The notes under the pieces: model-generated
Told to the model about the DNA's origin: nothing
Database searches by the model: none
The model's input: the letters and a program-made list of their open reading frames with translations, nothing else
Assembly (NCBI GenBank): GCA_964432995.1
Contig: CAYSPU010000061.1
Span: 1-25,086 of the forward strand
Source of the DNA: CAYSPU01 sp964432995
GTDB taxonomy: Bacteria; Verrucomicrobiota; Verrucomicrobiia; Limisphaerales; JAHDYP01
Direction: 5' to 3'
DNA length: 25,086 bases
Part shown: piece after piece, positions 24,614 through 25,086 of the stretch
How the letters are laid out: the number at the start of each line of letters is the position of its first letter
How positions within the stretch are numbered: position 1 is the stretch's first letter
Made by a program: the position numbers and the translations under genes

Positions 24614-25086
24614 ATGAAAACCACCGGTCTGATTCCAATGAGCCGCGCGGCATGGTCCCGACGGCGTGCCGAATTCCTCGCGTTTGGATGGACGAGTTCC
24701 GGAGCCGGGAGAGGACTCCTGACGGCGGGAGTCTTCCTCTGCATCGTCCTGAGTGCACGGGCCCAGACCTTCCTGGACTTGAAGCAGTTGTCTGACACCG
24801 ATGCCGTCTTGGAGCCGGGCGGCGCCGGGATTGGAGACGCACTCGATGCGGAAGGACGGCGCATCGACGCCACCACACTGCCGGCGGGGTACTCGGATGG
24901 GTCGGCGGTGACGACGCCCGATGGGCGGGCCACATTCCAGTTCGGCACCCTGAGACAGAGCTCGCTGGACGCCGTGCTCATGGATGGGCAGGTGATCGAC
25001 GTGGCGGACGGCGCCTACGAATTTCTGGACATGGCGATGATCAGCGCCCCGGGCGCCTTGGCCTATCCCTTTGGGGAGATCGAACT
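24614..25086 (+). CDS. Exported protein of unknown function, 3' end beyond the window
   Basis: 157 codons are visible and the frame stays open to the window end. The start ATG AAA ACC ACC is followed by a long basic N-region and a hydrophobic stretch, RGLLTAGVFLCIVLSARAQ, ending in an ARAQ cleavage site. If the ATG at 24638 is used, the leader is shorter. The mature part (TFLDLKQLSDTDAVLEPGG and VIDVADGAYEFLDMAMISAP) looks like an extracellular beta-sandwich; the VIDVADGAYEFL pattern recalls carbohydrate-binding modules attached to glycosidases. Family not assigned. It follows the glycoside-hydrolase-like gene on the same strand. Confidence 0.65.
   Translation, partial: MKTTGLIPMSRAAWSRRRAEFLAFGWTSSGAGRGLLTAGVFLCIVLSARAQTFLDLKQLSDTDAVLEPGGAGIGDALDAEGRRIDATTLPAGYSDGSAVTTPDGRATFQFGTLRQSSLDAVLMDGQVIDVADGAYEFLDMAMISAPGALAYPFGEIE

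Overview
This window is G+C-rich and looks like a metagenomic scaffold from the Verrucomicrobiota. The markers are very long exported proteins ending in an RFYR-type C-terminal module, a GH106-type rhamnosidase, a remnant of an H-X9-DG prepilin, a REP-associated tyrosine transposase (RAYT) and many dispersed hairpin repeats. Two 10-N scaffold gaps (7059-7068 and 18783-18792) fall inside genes, and both damage the reading: the first breaks the frame of the giant exported protein, and the second is bordered by a foreign insert and an exact 50-bp duplication.

Layout. 47-7182 (+): giant exported protein with a Cys-less transglutaminase-like domain, Ig/NEW3-type repeats, an LVIVD-type propeller and a C-terminal RFYR module. 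7231-14352: an accessory region. Transcribed leftward are a TIR-like protein (10215-11657), a nucleoside-phosphorylase-like protein (9484-10188), a small protein with a nucleotidyltransferase (8512-9235), a zinc-ribbon protein (7336-8151) and an AAA/DUF4143 ATPase (12060-13289). Broken pieces lie between them: a left RAYT-element end (8217-8325), a transposase 3' fragment (9270-9475), a right RAYT-element end (11720-11841), a prepilin tail (11867-12058) and a second, decayed copy of part of the phosphorylase-like gene (7231-7329). An intact RAYT element (13404-14352) closes the region and abuts the 3' end of a URO-D-family gene (14338-15429). 15447-16101 (-): a VapBC-type toxin-antitoxin pair. 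16337-16936 (-): the 3' half of an alpha/beta hydrolase. 17059-20967 (-): a GH106-type alpha-L-rhamnosidase. 21438-24248 (+): a secreted glycoside-hydrolase-like protein of unrecognised family. 24614-25086 (+): the start of another exported protein, cut by the window end.

How the parts relate. The right third is a polysaccharide-degradation neighbourhood, with divergent secreted enzymes separated by about 470 bp of hairpin repeats. The middle is a small defence/toxin-antitoxin island built up around RAYT elements. The best candidate for an undescribed system is the tightly spaced TIR-like plus phosphorylase-like pair. It sits between two overlapping fragments of the same transposase 3' end, and a second degenerate copy of the phosphorylase gene lies about 2.6 kb away. 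No tRNA, rRNA or CRISPR array was recognised.
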